A DNA stretch of 64,000 nucleotides, taken from Desulforamulus ruminis DSM 2154 (GTDB taxonomy: Bacteria > Bacillota > Desulfotomaculia > Desulfotomaculales > Desulfotomaculaceae). Position numbers and translations under genes: made by a program. The DNA lies in contig NC_015589.1 in assembly GCF_000215085.1 (NCBI RefSeq), positions 3,422,120 to 3,486,119 on the forward strand, given 5' to 3'. This document shows positions 50,619 through 58,926 of the stretch, one piece after another (position 1 is the stretch's first letter; each line of letters begins with the position of its first letter). The notes under the pieces were generated by a model. The model saw only the letters and a program-made list of their open reading frames with translations. It did not search any database and had not been told where the DNA came from.

Positions 50619-50627
50619 AGATAAAAA

Positions 50628-50702
50628 TGGAGCGGAAGACGGGATTCGAACCCGCGACCCTCGCCTTGGCAAGGCGATGCTCTACCACTGAGCCACTTCC
50701 GC
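50628..50702 (-). tRNA. tRNA-Gly (anticodon GCC), copy 3, block B
   Basis: Same sequence as the copies at 48183 and 49375, with encoded CCA. Confidence 0.95.
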
Positions 50703-50712
50703 ATGTTTAAGA

Positions 50713-50788
<76 letters not shown>

Positions 50789-50800
50789 ATATGTTTGATA

Positions 50801-50877
50801 TGGCGGAGCTGACGGGAGTCGAACCCGCGATCTCCTGCGTGACAGGCAGGCATGTTAGGCCACTACACCACAGCTCC
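50801..50877 (-). tRNA. tRNA-Asp (anticodon GTC), block B
   Basis: Same sequence as the copy at 48099, with encoded CCA. First gene of the Asp-Phe-Gly-Cys block. Confidence 0.95.
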
Positions 50878-50996
50878 AGAAAGCAGCGCTCGCCGCTGAC
50901 ATTGATAAGTATACAAAAACTGCATTGATAAGTCAAATGAATTTTTCTTTTACGTTAAGAATTTTTAACCTCAATTTTTCTACCGGATAAAGTTAT

Positions 50997-51055
50997 GGCT
51001 GACAAGGCACCAAGGGTTACCAACCGTGGCGGAATGACTTGCAACCTTGCCAGCC
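50997..51055. other. Long stem-loop between speE and tRNA-Asp
   Basis: GGCTGACAAGG (50997-51007) pairs with CCTTGCCAGCC (51045-51055) with one G-T or A-C position, enclosing an inner AAGGGTT/AACC-type arm. No T-tract. It might be the 3' end structure of the speE transcript, a promoter-proximal structure for the tRNA operon, or an uncharacterised RNA. Confidence 0.45.
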
Positions 51056-51085
51056 TCTAATAGCATACAGTCAATGATTTTTTTA

Positions 51086-51919
51086 TTACTCTTTGATCAG
51101 TTCCCGAACAAAGTTTGGTAATACAAAGGCCGCTTTGTGGATTTCAGGATTGTAATAGCGGGTGGGATAGCCTGGCCAATTGCTCAAGTCAACGGTCTCG
51201 GGGTCGTACTTCTTGCAACCCATGGTAAAACTCCAGCATCCGCCGGGATAGGTAGGAATAAAGGCTAAATAGAGCTTGGTTATGGGATAGAGTGCCCGAA
51301 GATTCTTTTGGATTTGCGGGATCAATTCTTCATTATAATAGGGGGATTCTGTTTGGGCTACAAAAATACCGTCTTCCTTCAAAGAATCGTAGCAGCTTTT
51401 ATAAAAATTGCTTTCAAACAGTCCTACAGCAGGACCGATGGGGTCAGTGGAGTCAACAATAATCACATCAAATTCATTTTTATGCTCATTTACATACTTA
51501 ATGCCATCTTCATAAAGGACTTCCACTTTCGGGTCATCCAGCCCGCAGGCAATTTCCGGCAGGTATTCTTTGGACGTTTCCACTACACGACGGTCAATTT
51601 CAACCAATACAGCCTTTTCGACTTTGGGATGTTTGATAATTTCACGAATCGCCCCACCGTCTCCACCACCAATGACCAACACTTTTTGGGGATTGGGATG
51701 TGTATTTAATGCTACATGGCTGATCATTTCATGGTAAACAAACTCATCTTTAATATTGGTCATTATAATGTTATCCAAAAAAAGCATACGCCCGAAAATG
51801 GGGGTATCCACAATGGCCAGATCTTGGAAATCGGTTTTTTCCCTGTGTAAAACTTTATTCACCTTTACACTGAGGGCTAAACCAGGAACCGTATCTTTTT
51901 CAGTAAACCATAACTCCAT
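51086..51919 (-). CDS. speE: Spermidine synthase
   Basis: Aminopropyltransferase of 277 residues that makes spermidine from putrescine (or an aminopropylated analogue from agmatine) and decarboxylated S-adenosylmethionine. The binding motifs [44 protein letters not shown] and the gate region AQTESPYYN are intact, as is the N-terminal [20 protein letters not shown] at 51919 has AAGGAGG upstream. Directly in front, on the same strand, lie remnants of an arginine decarboxylase gene, so the gene once had its precursor-making enzyme beside it. speD and speB are not in the window. Confidence 0.94.
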   Translation of the reverse strand: MELWFTEKDTVPGLALSVKVNKVLHREKTDFQDLAIVDTPIFGRMLFLDNIIMTNIKDEFVYHEMISHVALNTHPNPQKVLVIGGGDGGAIREIIKHPKVEKAVLVEIDRRVVETSKEYLPEIACGLDDPKVEVLYEDGIKYVNEHKNEFDVIIVDSTDPIGPAVGLFESNFYKSCYDSLKEDGIFVAQTESPYYNEELIPQIQKNLRALYPITKLYLAFIPTYPGGCWSFTMGCKKYDPETVDLSNWPGYPTRYYNPEIHKAAFVLPNFVRELIKE

Positions 51920-51947
51920 GAAACAAATACCTCCTTATACTTAATAT

Positions 51948-52274
51948 CAGAGAGAGACTGCTGCCATGGCGCAACCAATCCGATCCACCCGGTGCTCCAC
52001 AGCCGCCATTTTAACTTCCATTCACTCCATACCCCGGTCTCAAAGGCTCTTCCAGCTTTGCACCAATGATATAACCATAGGTAAGTGGTAACCAGAGGAG
52101 AAGGAAGCATCCCGTTCCGGGTCATATTCGGCACTGGAGGCAGAAGACTGAATGCCCCAAGCAAGTTTATATTGTCCATAAAACCTTTAACAAAGCATTG
52201 TCAAAGGCCGTTAACCTGCTTTTACCCTCAGAAGAAGCCGCAGTCACAAAATATTTCTCAGGGTTGGGCAACAT
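51948..52274 (-). pseudogene. pdaD: Decayed pyruvoyl-dependent arginine decarboxylase gene
   Basis: The start is intact (GAGGAG, then ATG at 52274) and encodes MLPNPEKYFVTAASSEGKSR and LTAFDNALLKV, the typical N terminus of pyruvoyl-dependent arginine decarboxylase. A frameshift near 52170 leads to NINLLGAFSLLPP, standing for the NLxxxSSILPP self-cleavage region. Another shift gives TTYGYIIGAK. About 50 codons are then missing, and a third frame gives KMAAVEHRVDRIGCAMAAVS and a stop, matching the family C terminus (AVEHxVxxIGCAxAAV). Total 327 bp against about 450-480 for an intact gene. It lies 29 bp before speE. Confidence 0.85.
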
Positions 52275-52479
52275 TCTCCGTTCTCCTCTCTTTTTTAAAT
52301 CAATTAACGTAATTTCTCAAACACAAAATTTATTATACCAAACTCAAATTAAAAATAAACTGTTTTTTACCAGTCACAAAAAATTTTGTTATGATAAGTA
52401 TTTTTTGTCAGGAATGAGCTTCCTTGCGATGGGTAACCTAATTTTGTAGCACCATCCATCCAAAAAGGAGGTATGTCTT

Positions 52480-52959
52480 TTGAAAACCATTACCGCATTC
52501 TTCTCTTCCCGGGATCAGGCCGAACACGCCGTGCGAGAATTGCGAAACAAAGGCTTCGACAAAGAAATCTCTGTTTTAGCAAAGGGACAGGAGGAAGGTA
52601 ATAACAGCGGTCGTACCTCTAACTACACCGGTGGAGACAGCATCACCAACGGTACTTCCAGTGGTGCTGCCATCGGTGGTTTGGCTGGCCTTGCCCTGGG
52701 TGCCGGCGCTTTAGCCATTCCCGGTTTTGGGCCTTTAATCGCCGCCGGTCCTATTGCCGCCACCCTCTCCGGTGCTGCCACCGGGGGGATTGCCGGGGGA
52801 TTGGTTGATTATGGCATCCCTGCTGAAAAGGGTCGGGAATATGAGGACCGCATTAAACAGGGCAAGGTTATGGTATCGGTAAAAGCGGATGACAACCGGG
52901 CCCAGGAAGCTGCTCAGGTCTTGGGACAGCAGGGTGGCCAAAACGTTGAAACCCACTAA
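52480..52959 (+). CDS. General stress protein 17M-like protein with Gly-rich hydrophobic core
   Basis: 159 residues. The N-terminal ~35 residues (MKTITAFFSSRDQAEHAVRE) form a ferredoxin-like small domain seen in general stress 17M/YflT-type proteins. A long Gly/Ala-rich hydrophobic stretch (about 65-110) of glycine-zipper character follows, and then a second small domain ending in VSVKADDNRAQEAAQVL. TTG at 52480 has AAAAAGGAGG 8 nt upstream. The hydrophobic centre may insert in the membrane. Stress induction is inferred from family only. Confidence 0.72.
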   Translation: MKTITAFFSSRDQAEHAVRELRNKGFDKEISVLAKGQEEGNNSGRTSNYTGGDSITNGTSSGAAIGGLAGLALGAGALAIPGFGPLIAAGPIAATLSGAATGGIAGGLVDYGIPAEKGREYEDRIKQGKVMVSVKADDNRAQEAAQVLGQQGGQNVETH

Positions 52960-52966
52960 TTTACCT

Positions 52967-52996
52967 AAATAAAGACGCCTTGCGGCGTCTTTATTT
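52967..52996. terminator. Bidirectional terminator between the stress protein and nfo genes
   Basis: AAATAAAGACGCC-TTGC-GGCGTCTTTATTT, 13 perfect pairs with AT-rich ends on both sides. It overlaps the stop codon of the minus-strand nfo gene. Confidence 0.85.
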
Positions 52997-53876
52997 ACTC
53001 CCCTGCCTTTTGTTTCTCATAAAGGCTTTTAAAAACAAGGGCATCCTCTGCCTGGGTCCCCTGAGATTCACAAATGACGATGGGCTCCAGCTTACGTTCA
53101 AAAATCAACTGAGCCAAAGGAGCAAAATCGGGCCCATAGAGGTGGCTTTCTTTCAGGGTCCAGTGCTTTTTCTCACCCGCCCGGGTAAATTCGATGGGGC
53201 TGAAATGAGCATGCAAATGTTTCAGCGCGCTGTGTCCTAAAACTTCTGCCACCTGATCTAAAACCCTGGCAAAATCCCTCTTCTCCTTCAAACCTCCCTG
53301 GGTCACCGCATTAATGTGTCCAAAGTCAATACAGGGCACCACCTGGGGCGCCAACCGACATAGCTCCAACACCTCTTCCAGGGAACCCATCTGGTTGACT
53401 TTACCCATGGTTTCCGGCGCCAAAAATATATGACTCAGCCCCGCTTCCGCTACTTCTTCTAAAATCTCCTTGAGACAATCCTTTGCTCGCTTAAAGGTTT
53501 GCCGGCGGTTTTCACCGGGCCCTCCCCCAGGATGAAAAACAACGGTGGTTGCTCCCATCCATTGGGCAGCCCGCAGGGAATCCAGCAGGTAGCCCTTTGT
53601 TTTTAGGCGTTTTTCGGAATCTTCGGTGCTTAGATTAATATAGTAGGGCGCATGAATGGATAGCCGAATGCCCTGTTGACGGGCCCTTTCCCCCAGTTCC
53701 CTAGCCATTTCTTCTCTAATTCGCACACCACGACTGCATTGATATTCATAGGCGTTAAGCCCCCGGGCCGCTAACCAAGCGGGCATGTCCAAAGAACTTT
53801 TGTAGCCTTGACTATAAAAGGAGTCCGGTGCACCCGCTGAACCAAACCAAACCAAGATTCTATCCCCTTTCAACAA
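52995..53876 (-). CDS. nfo: Endonuclease IV family protein (AP endonuclease family 2)
   Basis: TIM-barrel metal-dependent enzyme of 293 residues that cuts DNA at abasic sites in base excision repair. Metal ligands appear in family order: IHAPYYINLS (His), VFHPGGG (His), ETMGK (Glu), CIDFGHINA (Asp/His), HLHAHFS (His) and a late ICESQG (Glu). Three-metal coordination of endonuclease IV is therefore plausible. The N-terminal region is slightly unusual (VWFGSAGAPDSFYSQGYK). Pairing of dut (49.6 kb) and nfo in one region is suggestive but not an operon. Confidence 0.85.
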   Translation of the reverse strand: MLKGDRILVWFGSAGAPDSFYSQGYKSSLDMPAWLAARGLNAYEYQCSRGVRIREEMARELGERARQQGIRLSIHAPYYINLSTEDSEKRLKTKGYLLDSLRAAQWMGATTVVFHPGGGPGENRRQTFKRAKDCLKEILEEVAEAGLSHIFLAPETMGKVNQMGSLEEVLELCRLAPQVVPCIDFGHINAVTQGGLKEKRDFARVLDQVAEVLGHSALKHLHAHFSPIEFTRAGEKKHWTLKESHLYGPDFAPLAQLIFERKLEPIVICESQGTQAEDALVFKSLYEKQKAGE

Positions 53877-53972
53877 AATTGTAATAAATTATAAATATTT
53901 ACATTTAATGGAAGGTCATCAATTTTTTATGAAGAATTAAAGTAATAAAATACAAACCGGAGGGATCCTGGA

Positions 53973-55556
53973 ATGCGCATCAAACGATACCAACTGGGCC
54001 TGATCCTTATTATCATAAGCTTATTTTCTTTATTTTTAAATAGTCGTTGGCAGCATATTCCTGCGGTTAAAAGGGAAGCTCTTCCCCAACAAGCTGAAGT
54101 AAGCTATGGCCTTTCCGAATCCATTCAAACCCTGGACCCGGCGGAGTCCAGCGCCCTTTCGGAAGCCAAAGTGATGGCCCATGTCTTTGAAGGGCTGGTT
54201 CGTTACAAACCGAATTCCACCCAAATAGAACCTGCCCTGGCAACCAGTTGGGAAATATCCCCGGACGGACTAAGCTGGGTTTTTAATTTGCGGCGCAATG
54301 TCTTTTTTCATGACGAAACCCCCTTTAATGCCCAGGCCGTTAAATTTTCCGTAGAACGGCAATTAAAACCATTAAAAAAAGATATTATGACCTATGGAAG
54401 TTTTGTCTTTGGCATGGTCCAATCGGTAGAAATCATGGATGATTATAAGGTTCGGTTTCATCTCAAGACCCCTTACTCCCCGTTTCTTCATAATCTGGCC
54501 ATGCCCTGGGCTGCACCTATGGTCAGCCCTTCAGCGGTTGCCAAGGAAGGGGATAAGTTTCATCAGTATCCGGTGGGTACCGGCCCCTATTATTTAGCCG
54601 GCTGGCAAAAAGACACGGCCATTTTAATGTCCAATGAAAATTACTGGGGGACCAAGGCTAAAATTAAGTCCCTCGCCTTTACACCCCTCTCACCGGAGCA
54701 ACGTCTCTCTGCTTTAAACACCGGAGAAATACAGGGCGCGGATATTTCCGGCCCGGAAAGCAACGAAATTGGCAACCAGCACATCTATATTGCCAGTCAA
54801 CCCGCTGCCTCCCTGGGCTATCTGGGAATGTTTAACAACCGTCCCCCCTTCAACAATGACAAAATTCGCAGGGCTCTTTGCGTAGCCATTGACCGGGAAA
54901 TCATTGCACAAAAATTATTTAATGACAAGACCTTAGCAGCCAATAGTATTTTACCTCCTAAAATCCTGGGCTACAACTCCGACCTGAAACCTTACTCCGG
55001 CGGAACGGACAAAGCGAGAGCCTTGTTAAGCGCCTACGGTTACCCCGACGGCCTGAATATAACCCTCATTACTTATGATTGCAGCCGTCCCTATAATCCC
55101 CTGGGCGGTAAGGTTCTGGCAGACATCATCAAAAAGCAATTGTCCCCTGCGGGATTCCGGGTCAAGGTAAAAACCTATCCCTGGCATGAATTTAAAAGCG
55201 CCCTGCGGGATCAAGAAGGAGACGCCTTTTTATTTGGTTGGGTTGGAGATCATATGGATCCTGATAATTTCTTATATACCTTGCTTTCTTCGGATCAAAA
55301 TTCCCAGACAAACCTGACCCGTTATAAAAACGTTGAAGTAGACCGGTTAATCAATGCAGCCCAGAAAGAACCCGATGAAACTGTCAGGGAAAGACTTTAC
55401 TATCATGCCCAGCAGATTGTCCTTCAGGACACCCCTCTAGTATCCCTTAATTATGGGAAGGATCGGGTGGCCCTGCGGCAAGATGTGAAAGAGGTGCATC
55501 TGAACCCCTATGGAATCCCCCTATTTTCCCAGGCCTACAAGGCTGCCTTCAGATAA
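53973..55556 (+). CDS. Orphan peptide-binding protein (family 5) with membrane anchor
   Basis: Extracytoplasmic solute-binding protein of 527 residues, family 5 like OppA: SESIQTLDPAESSALSEAKV, FNLRRNVFFHDETPFNAQAV and ALCVAIDREIIAQKLF. The N terminus is a hydrophobic signal (LGLILIIISLFSLFL) without a lipobox Cys, so it is either an uncleaved anchor or a secreted protein. GGAGGGATCC precedes the ATG. No permease or ATPase genes adjoin; it may use the Opp system at 32.5-36.4 kb or another. The ligand is unknown. Confidence 0.85.
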   Translation: MRIKRYQLGLILIIISLFSLFLNSRWQHIPAVKREALPQQAEVSYGLSESIQTLDPAESSALSEAKVMAHVFEGLVRYKPNSTQIEPALATSWEISPDGLSWVFNLRRNVFFHDETPFNAQAVKFSVERQLKPLKKDIMTYGSFVFGMVQSVEIMDDYKVRFHLKTPYSPFLHNLAMPWAAPMVSPSAVAKEGDKFHQYPVGTGPYYLAGWQKDTAILMSNENYWGTKAKIKSLAFTPLSPEQRLSALNTGEIQGADISGPESNEIGNQHIYIASQPAASLGYLGMFNNRPPFNNDKIRRALCVAIDREIIAQKLFNDKTLAANSILPPKILGYNSDLKPYSGGTDKARALLSAYGYPDGLNITLITYDCSRPYNPLGGKVLADIIKKQLSPAGFRVKVKTYPWHEFKSALRDQEGDAFLFGWVGDHMDPDNFLYTLLSSDQNSQTNLTRYKNVEVDRLINAAQKEPDETVRERLYYHAQQIVLQDTPLVSLNYGKDRVALRQDVKEVHLNPYGIPLFSQAYKAAFR

Positions 55557-55688
55557 AAGGCAGTAGACCGAAACTTACCTCTTTAGGGGGTCAACAGGTA
55601 GCGAAAAAATGTTAAATTTTTTGCATAGGATTCTTTTTTTGGAAAAGAATATGGGTAGACTTGAACCATATTCTAAGGAGGTAAAAAA

Positions 55689-56450
55689 ATGACCCAACAA
55701 ATTCAGCAATTGCAAACCCGCATTAGCTCTCTGCGCAATGATTTAAACAGCGTAGAACAAATGTGCAATCAAATCAGACAAGGGGAGCAAAACAACCAGC
55801 AGCAACTCCAGAGCATGTCCCAGGCGGAAGGCAACGCCACTCAGCAGTTGCAGCGCATTAGCCAGACCTGTCAGAGAATTAACCAGGAATTAAGCCAGAT
55901 TGCCAGCCTTTCTCAGCAAATGGCTTCCCAAGGCTACCAAACCACCCAGTTTGGTTCCGCTCAGTTCCCAACCTATGGCCAGTTCGGGCAGGGACAACAA
56001 TATGGAACCTCTTCCAATGCCTTTATTGCTCAGACCCAGCAACCCGGTCAGTTTGGAGGCAGCTTGACCAACGTGATTAGTTCCGCTACCTCTCCCCAAA
56101 GTTCTCAATCCTACGGTCAGTATCAATCTGGCGGAACCCTGGGCAATCTAATGGGTGGTTCCGGTTTATCTCAAAGCATTCCTTCTTACCAGACCACCGG
56201 AAGCATGAGCAACGTGATTAGCGCCTCTACCTCTCCGCAATTTGGACAAAATCAAAGTTTTGGACAATATACCCAACAAGGGCAGTTTGGACAAACTCAA
56301 TTTGGCCAGAGCCAGTATAATCAAGGACAGTTTGGCCAGAATCAAATGGGCCAAGCCTCCCAGAAAATGGGACAAAACTTAGGAACTTACGGACTAAGTT
56401 CTGCTCAAGCCAACTATCTGAACCAACAGGGACAGCAATATCAGTTCTAA
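55689..56450 (+). CDS. Q/G/S/F-rich low-complexity protein with QFGQ repeats
   Basis: 253 residues, unrelated to any family I recognise. Residues about 1-85 form a Gln-rich coiled coil (MTQQIQQLQTRISSLRNDLN; QQLQSMSQAEGN) with two Cys. From about 86 on the sequence is nearly free of charged residues and made of Gln, Gly, Ser, Asn, Tyr and Phe, with repeated QFGQ/QFGQxQ units, two copies of NVISSATSPQ / NVISASTSPQ, and short spacer repeats. The composition is that of prion-like or phase-separating domains. AAGGAGG precedes ATG. A structural role in a spore coat or a cell-surface layer is possible but not shown. Confidence 0.8.
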   Translation: MTQQIQQLQTRISSLRNDLNSVEQMCNQIRQGEQNNQQQLQSMSQAEGNATQQLQRISQTCQRINQELSQIASLSQQMASQGYQTTQFGSAQFPTYGQFGQGQQYGTSSNAFIAQTQQPGQFGGSLTNVISSATSPQSSQSYGQYQSGGTLGNLMGGSGLSQSIPSYQTTGSMSNVISASTSPQFGQNQSFGQYTQQGQFGQTQFGQSQYNQGQFGQNQMGQASQKMGQNLGTYGLSSAQANYLNQQGQQYQF

Positions 56451-56480
56451 AAATCCGTAAAACATAAGGAAATTTTGGTC

Positions 56481-56510
56481 AGGGCCTTGCTAAAGGCCCT
56501 TATTATTTTG
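56481..56510 (+). terminator. Terminator of the QFGQ-repeat protein gene
   Basis: AGGGCCTT-GCTA-AAGGCCCT, 8 pairs, followed by TATTATTTTG. Confidence 0.8.
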
Positions 56511-56634
56511 CCCATTATTGGCTTCATTTACAAAACTAGGATTATTTAGACAATTTACACCCCTTAACAAAGATTAGTCTACGGAAGTATAATGAAAGCA
56601 CAAATTCGGAAAGTATTTACAGGAGGTGTAGAAA

Positions 56635-56874
56635 TTGGCAAAAATTTTAAAAGAGGGCGCTGCTTATAATCAACGGGATATCATTGATATGCTGGTTGAA
56701 TTCTCCGGTTTTAAAGACCGGGTTATCAAAAAATTCAAGGATGTGGCCAGGGAGTTCGATGGAAAGCCCAACGAACACGACCTCTGGGTAAATCTTTACC
56801 TCATTTCCAGTGACTATGCCGATGATCAACATGCCCGCCGCAAAAGCAGCGACCCAATCCAAAAAATTTCCTAG
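56635..56874 (+). CDS. Hypothetical protein, 79 residues
   Basis: Reads MAKILKEGAAYNQRDIIDML and ends SSDPIQKIS. Soluble, charged and helical, with aromatic residues in the middle (DLWVNLYLISSDYADD). TTG at 56635 has AGGAGGTG 6 nt upstream. No family recognised. It stands alone between the repeat-protein terminator and a CGGATTT repeat. Confidence 0.65.
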   Translation: MAKILKEGAAYNQRDIIDMLVEFSGFKDRVIKKFKDVAREFDGKPNEHDLWVNLYLISSDYADDQHARRKSSDPIQKIS

Positions 56875-57015
56875 AAAGAAAATTAATCTGTGTCCGGCCT
56901 TTAAAGCAACAGAGATTCGGTTATTCTTCCTTAACGCCTTGAGCACAATAAAACAGAAGCTGTTGCAAAAAGAATCCAGAATGGTTCCTTTGCCATCCCC
57001 TTCTTTTTTAAAAAG

Positions 57016-57118
57016 AATAGAACACGGATTTTACGGATTTCCACGGATATACGGATTTTAAATTTGTATTTAAAAATCCGTGCAAATCCGTATCATCCGT
57101 TCAATCCGTGTTCTATTC
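57016..57118. repeat. CGGATTT-rich palindromic intergenic repeat, copy 4
   Basis: Runs from AATAGAACACGGATTTTACG to TCAATCCGTGTTCTATTC. This copy has the most regular dyad: AGAACACGGATT at the left end is matched by AATCCGTGTTCT at the right end, a perfect 12-bp terminal inverted repeat. Confidence 0.88.
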
Positions 57119-57182
57119 CTATAACGGTTGTTCGTTATGTTATTATTTTTGGTACGCTATTAAAAGTAAATTTGCCACACTT

Positions 57183-58268
57183 TTATTTAACGGGGGAAAG
57201 TTCAAAAACCGCTTTGCCCTCCTCAATGGTGATTGCCTTTAACCGCCAGCCCATTAACAAGCCCACGGGATAGGTTAAACCCTCTTTACCGCCAATTCCA
57301 GTCACCAGTTCCTTGGTCAGGGTCACATCCCCAATGGTAATGGACTTCGGCAGGTAACAAACATTTTCTCCTGAGACGGAAAGCTCCCCGGCTATGGCAA
57401 AAGGCAATTGCTCTTTGTTAATTCCCTGAATAATAAATAAGCGATTGGAAAAACTCGCTTTAACCCCGCTAAAATCTTCCCCACTAAAAAGTAATTTTGA
57501 GATGGTATTTTCAGTATATTCAGCCCGTACTCCGGTGCCCAGGATTTGAAGCCGGTCCGGCCGGTATTTATCCCAGGGAGCATCCCGGAACCTTTCCAGC
57601 AACGTCTCTAGAGGCTTAAGGGCATCGTGTAGACCATTTACTACCAGCAATACTCTGCTCTGGTTTTCCCCCAGTTCTTGGCGGGTCTGCTGCAAAATTT
57701 TTTGTTGGGAAGCCTGTAAAGCTTGGGTTTGTGAAACAATCTGACCTAATCTTTTTTCCTGGTTGACCAGTTGTTGTTCCAACAGGGCCAGTTGGTTCGT
57801 CTTTTCTTTTACTTCACGAATACTGTCCAGGGTTTTGTTGATATCTTCCACGCCACGGGAAACCAAGATACCCACCAAAGCTAAACGTTGAATAAAATCC
57901 CCCAGGTTTACCGCGCCCAGTAAGATAAACCAATAACTCCTTTGTCCTTCTATGTAAAAATGCCTGAGCCATACCCCTAACTCCTCCCGGCATAAAGCCA
58001 GCTTCTTTTCGGAATGCTGAAGCTGCTCCCGCACTGCCGGTATTTTCTGATGGGTTTCGGCCAGTTTTTTTTGTACAAAGTCATACTCCCGCTGTGCTCT
58101 GTCCAAAGCTAATGCCACTTGAATGATTTCAGCCACAATTTGCTGTTCCCTTTGTTGCAATAATTGATGTTGTTTTAACACCTCGGGGGGCTCTGCACTG
58201 CAAACAGGCATCAACCCATGCCAGAAAATATTTACCAGTATCAAAATAAAGATTAGACCTCGACGCAT
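57183..58268 (-). CDS. Secreted coiled-coil protein, function unknown
   Basis: 361 residues. A signal peptide (LIFILILVNIFWHGLMPVCSA) is followed by long heptad-rich helices (about 30-110 and 150-220, full of Gln, Leu and Glu), resembling the coiled-coil half of CwlO/PcsB-type cell-wall regulators. The C-terminal ~130 residues form an unrecognised, probably beta-rich domain. No hydrolase domain is present. ATG at 58268 is chosen because it gives a clean signal peptide; the frame extends to 58388 without a good ribosome binding site. Confidence 0.65.
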   Translation of the reverse strand: MRRGLIFILILVNIFWHGLMPVCSAEPPEVLKQHQLLQQREQQIVAEIIQVALALDRAQREYDFVQKKLAETHQKIPAVREQLQHSEKKLALCREELGVWLRHFYIEGQRSYWFILLGAVNLGDFIQRLALVGILVSRGVEDINKTLDSIREVKEKTNQLALLEQQLVNQEKRLGQIVSQTQALQASQQKILQQTRQELGENQSRVLLVVNGLHDALKPLETLLERFRDAPWDKYRPDRLQILGTGVRAEYTENTISKLLFSGEDFSGVKASFSNRLFIIQGINKEQLPFAIAGELSVSGENVCYLPKSITIGDVTLTKELVTGIGGKEGLTYPVGLLMGWRLKAITIEEGKAVFELSPVK

Positions 58269-58488
58269 GACGACTTCCAGCCACCCTTCCTGAACCATTC
58301 TAAGCGACAAAGGTGATTGTGACAACGAATACTTCTTCCACTTTATTTTACTTTTAAAAAACCGAATAATTCCATGCTTTTTTACCATTTACCTAACAGA
58401 AAGTTTATTTAAAGTTTATTCCAAACTATATAAAATATAAAAAACATGATGACTACGCATATATTACAAAAGACGACAAAGCTTTGGT

Positions 58489-58517
58489 TTGACATTTTTT
58501 TCTAGTTACGTTATAAT
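58489..58517 (+). promoter_or_regulatory. Consensus sigma-A promoter
   Basis: Perfect TTGACA (58489-58494) and perfect TATAAT (58512-58517) with the optimal 17-bp spacer. It drives the 97-residue gene with a leader of about 25 nt. Confidence 0.85.
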
Positions 58518-58548
58518 CAACAAAAGCATTTTTAGGAGGTTACATGAA

Positions 58549-58842
58549 ATGGCATTTGAAGTGTATTATCCCCGCTCAGAAAACTATGTTTCTGTATCTA
58601 AAAATCACATTACTTTAAACCGCAATTTAGCTGCCAAACTAAACGCAGATCATATTGAATTAGCTTATGATAGAACTGCAAAGGTCATCCGGATTAATGC
58701 TGCTGCACCGGATAGTGGTTTAATTTTAAACAAAACCAGAATTGGCGCCAAGGGTTTTTTACAGTATTTCGGCATTGAAGCCAAGGGAAAATTCCCAGCT
58801 ACCTTTAACGAAGAAGACAAAGCCATTCTCATCAATCTTTAA
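58549..58842 (+). CDS. Hypothetical protein behind a consensus promoter, 97 residues
   Basis: Reads MAFEVYYPRSENYVSVSKNH and ends FNEEDKAILINL. Soluble, no Cys; the pattern suggests a small beta-rich protein (VSVSKNHITLNRNLAAKLNA; IELAYDRTAKVIRINA), perhaps AbrB- or SpoVT-like in size but without a clear swapped-hairpin motif. AGGAGG lies 9 nt before ATG at 58549. Its promoter is perfect consensus and a strong terminator follows, so it is a single-gene, highly transcribed unit. Confidence 0.75.
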   Translation: MAFEVYYPRSENYVSVSKNHITLNRNLAAKLNADHIELAYDRTAKVIRINAAAPDSGLILNKTRIGAKGFLQYFGIEAKGKFPATFNEEDKAILINL

Positions 58843-58848
58843 AAACTC

Positions 58849-58871
58849 AACCCAACGGTTGGGTTTTTTTA
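58849..58871 (+). terminator. Terminator of the 97-residue protein gene
   Basis: AACCCAAC-G-GTTGGGTT followed by TTTTT; in RNA the loop would open by a few pairs. It begins 6 nt after the stop. Confidence 0.82.
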
Positions 58872-58926
58872 TCCATGTGAAAATCTGCAACTTGTTAATT
58901 TTACCTTTTTTTAGGAGGATAAACTT

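Noticed and set aside
51877-52179. 100-codon minus-strand frame upstream of speE as an intact gene
   Set aside because: It is only one frame of the decayed pdaD gene; the family similarity jumps between three frames.
53973-55556. Binding protein as part of a complete ABC operon
   Set aside because: The neighbours are nfo and the repeat-protein gene; no permease or ATPase gene is adjacent.
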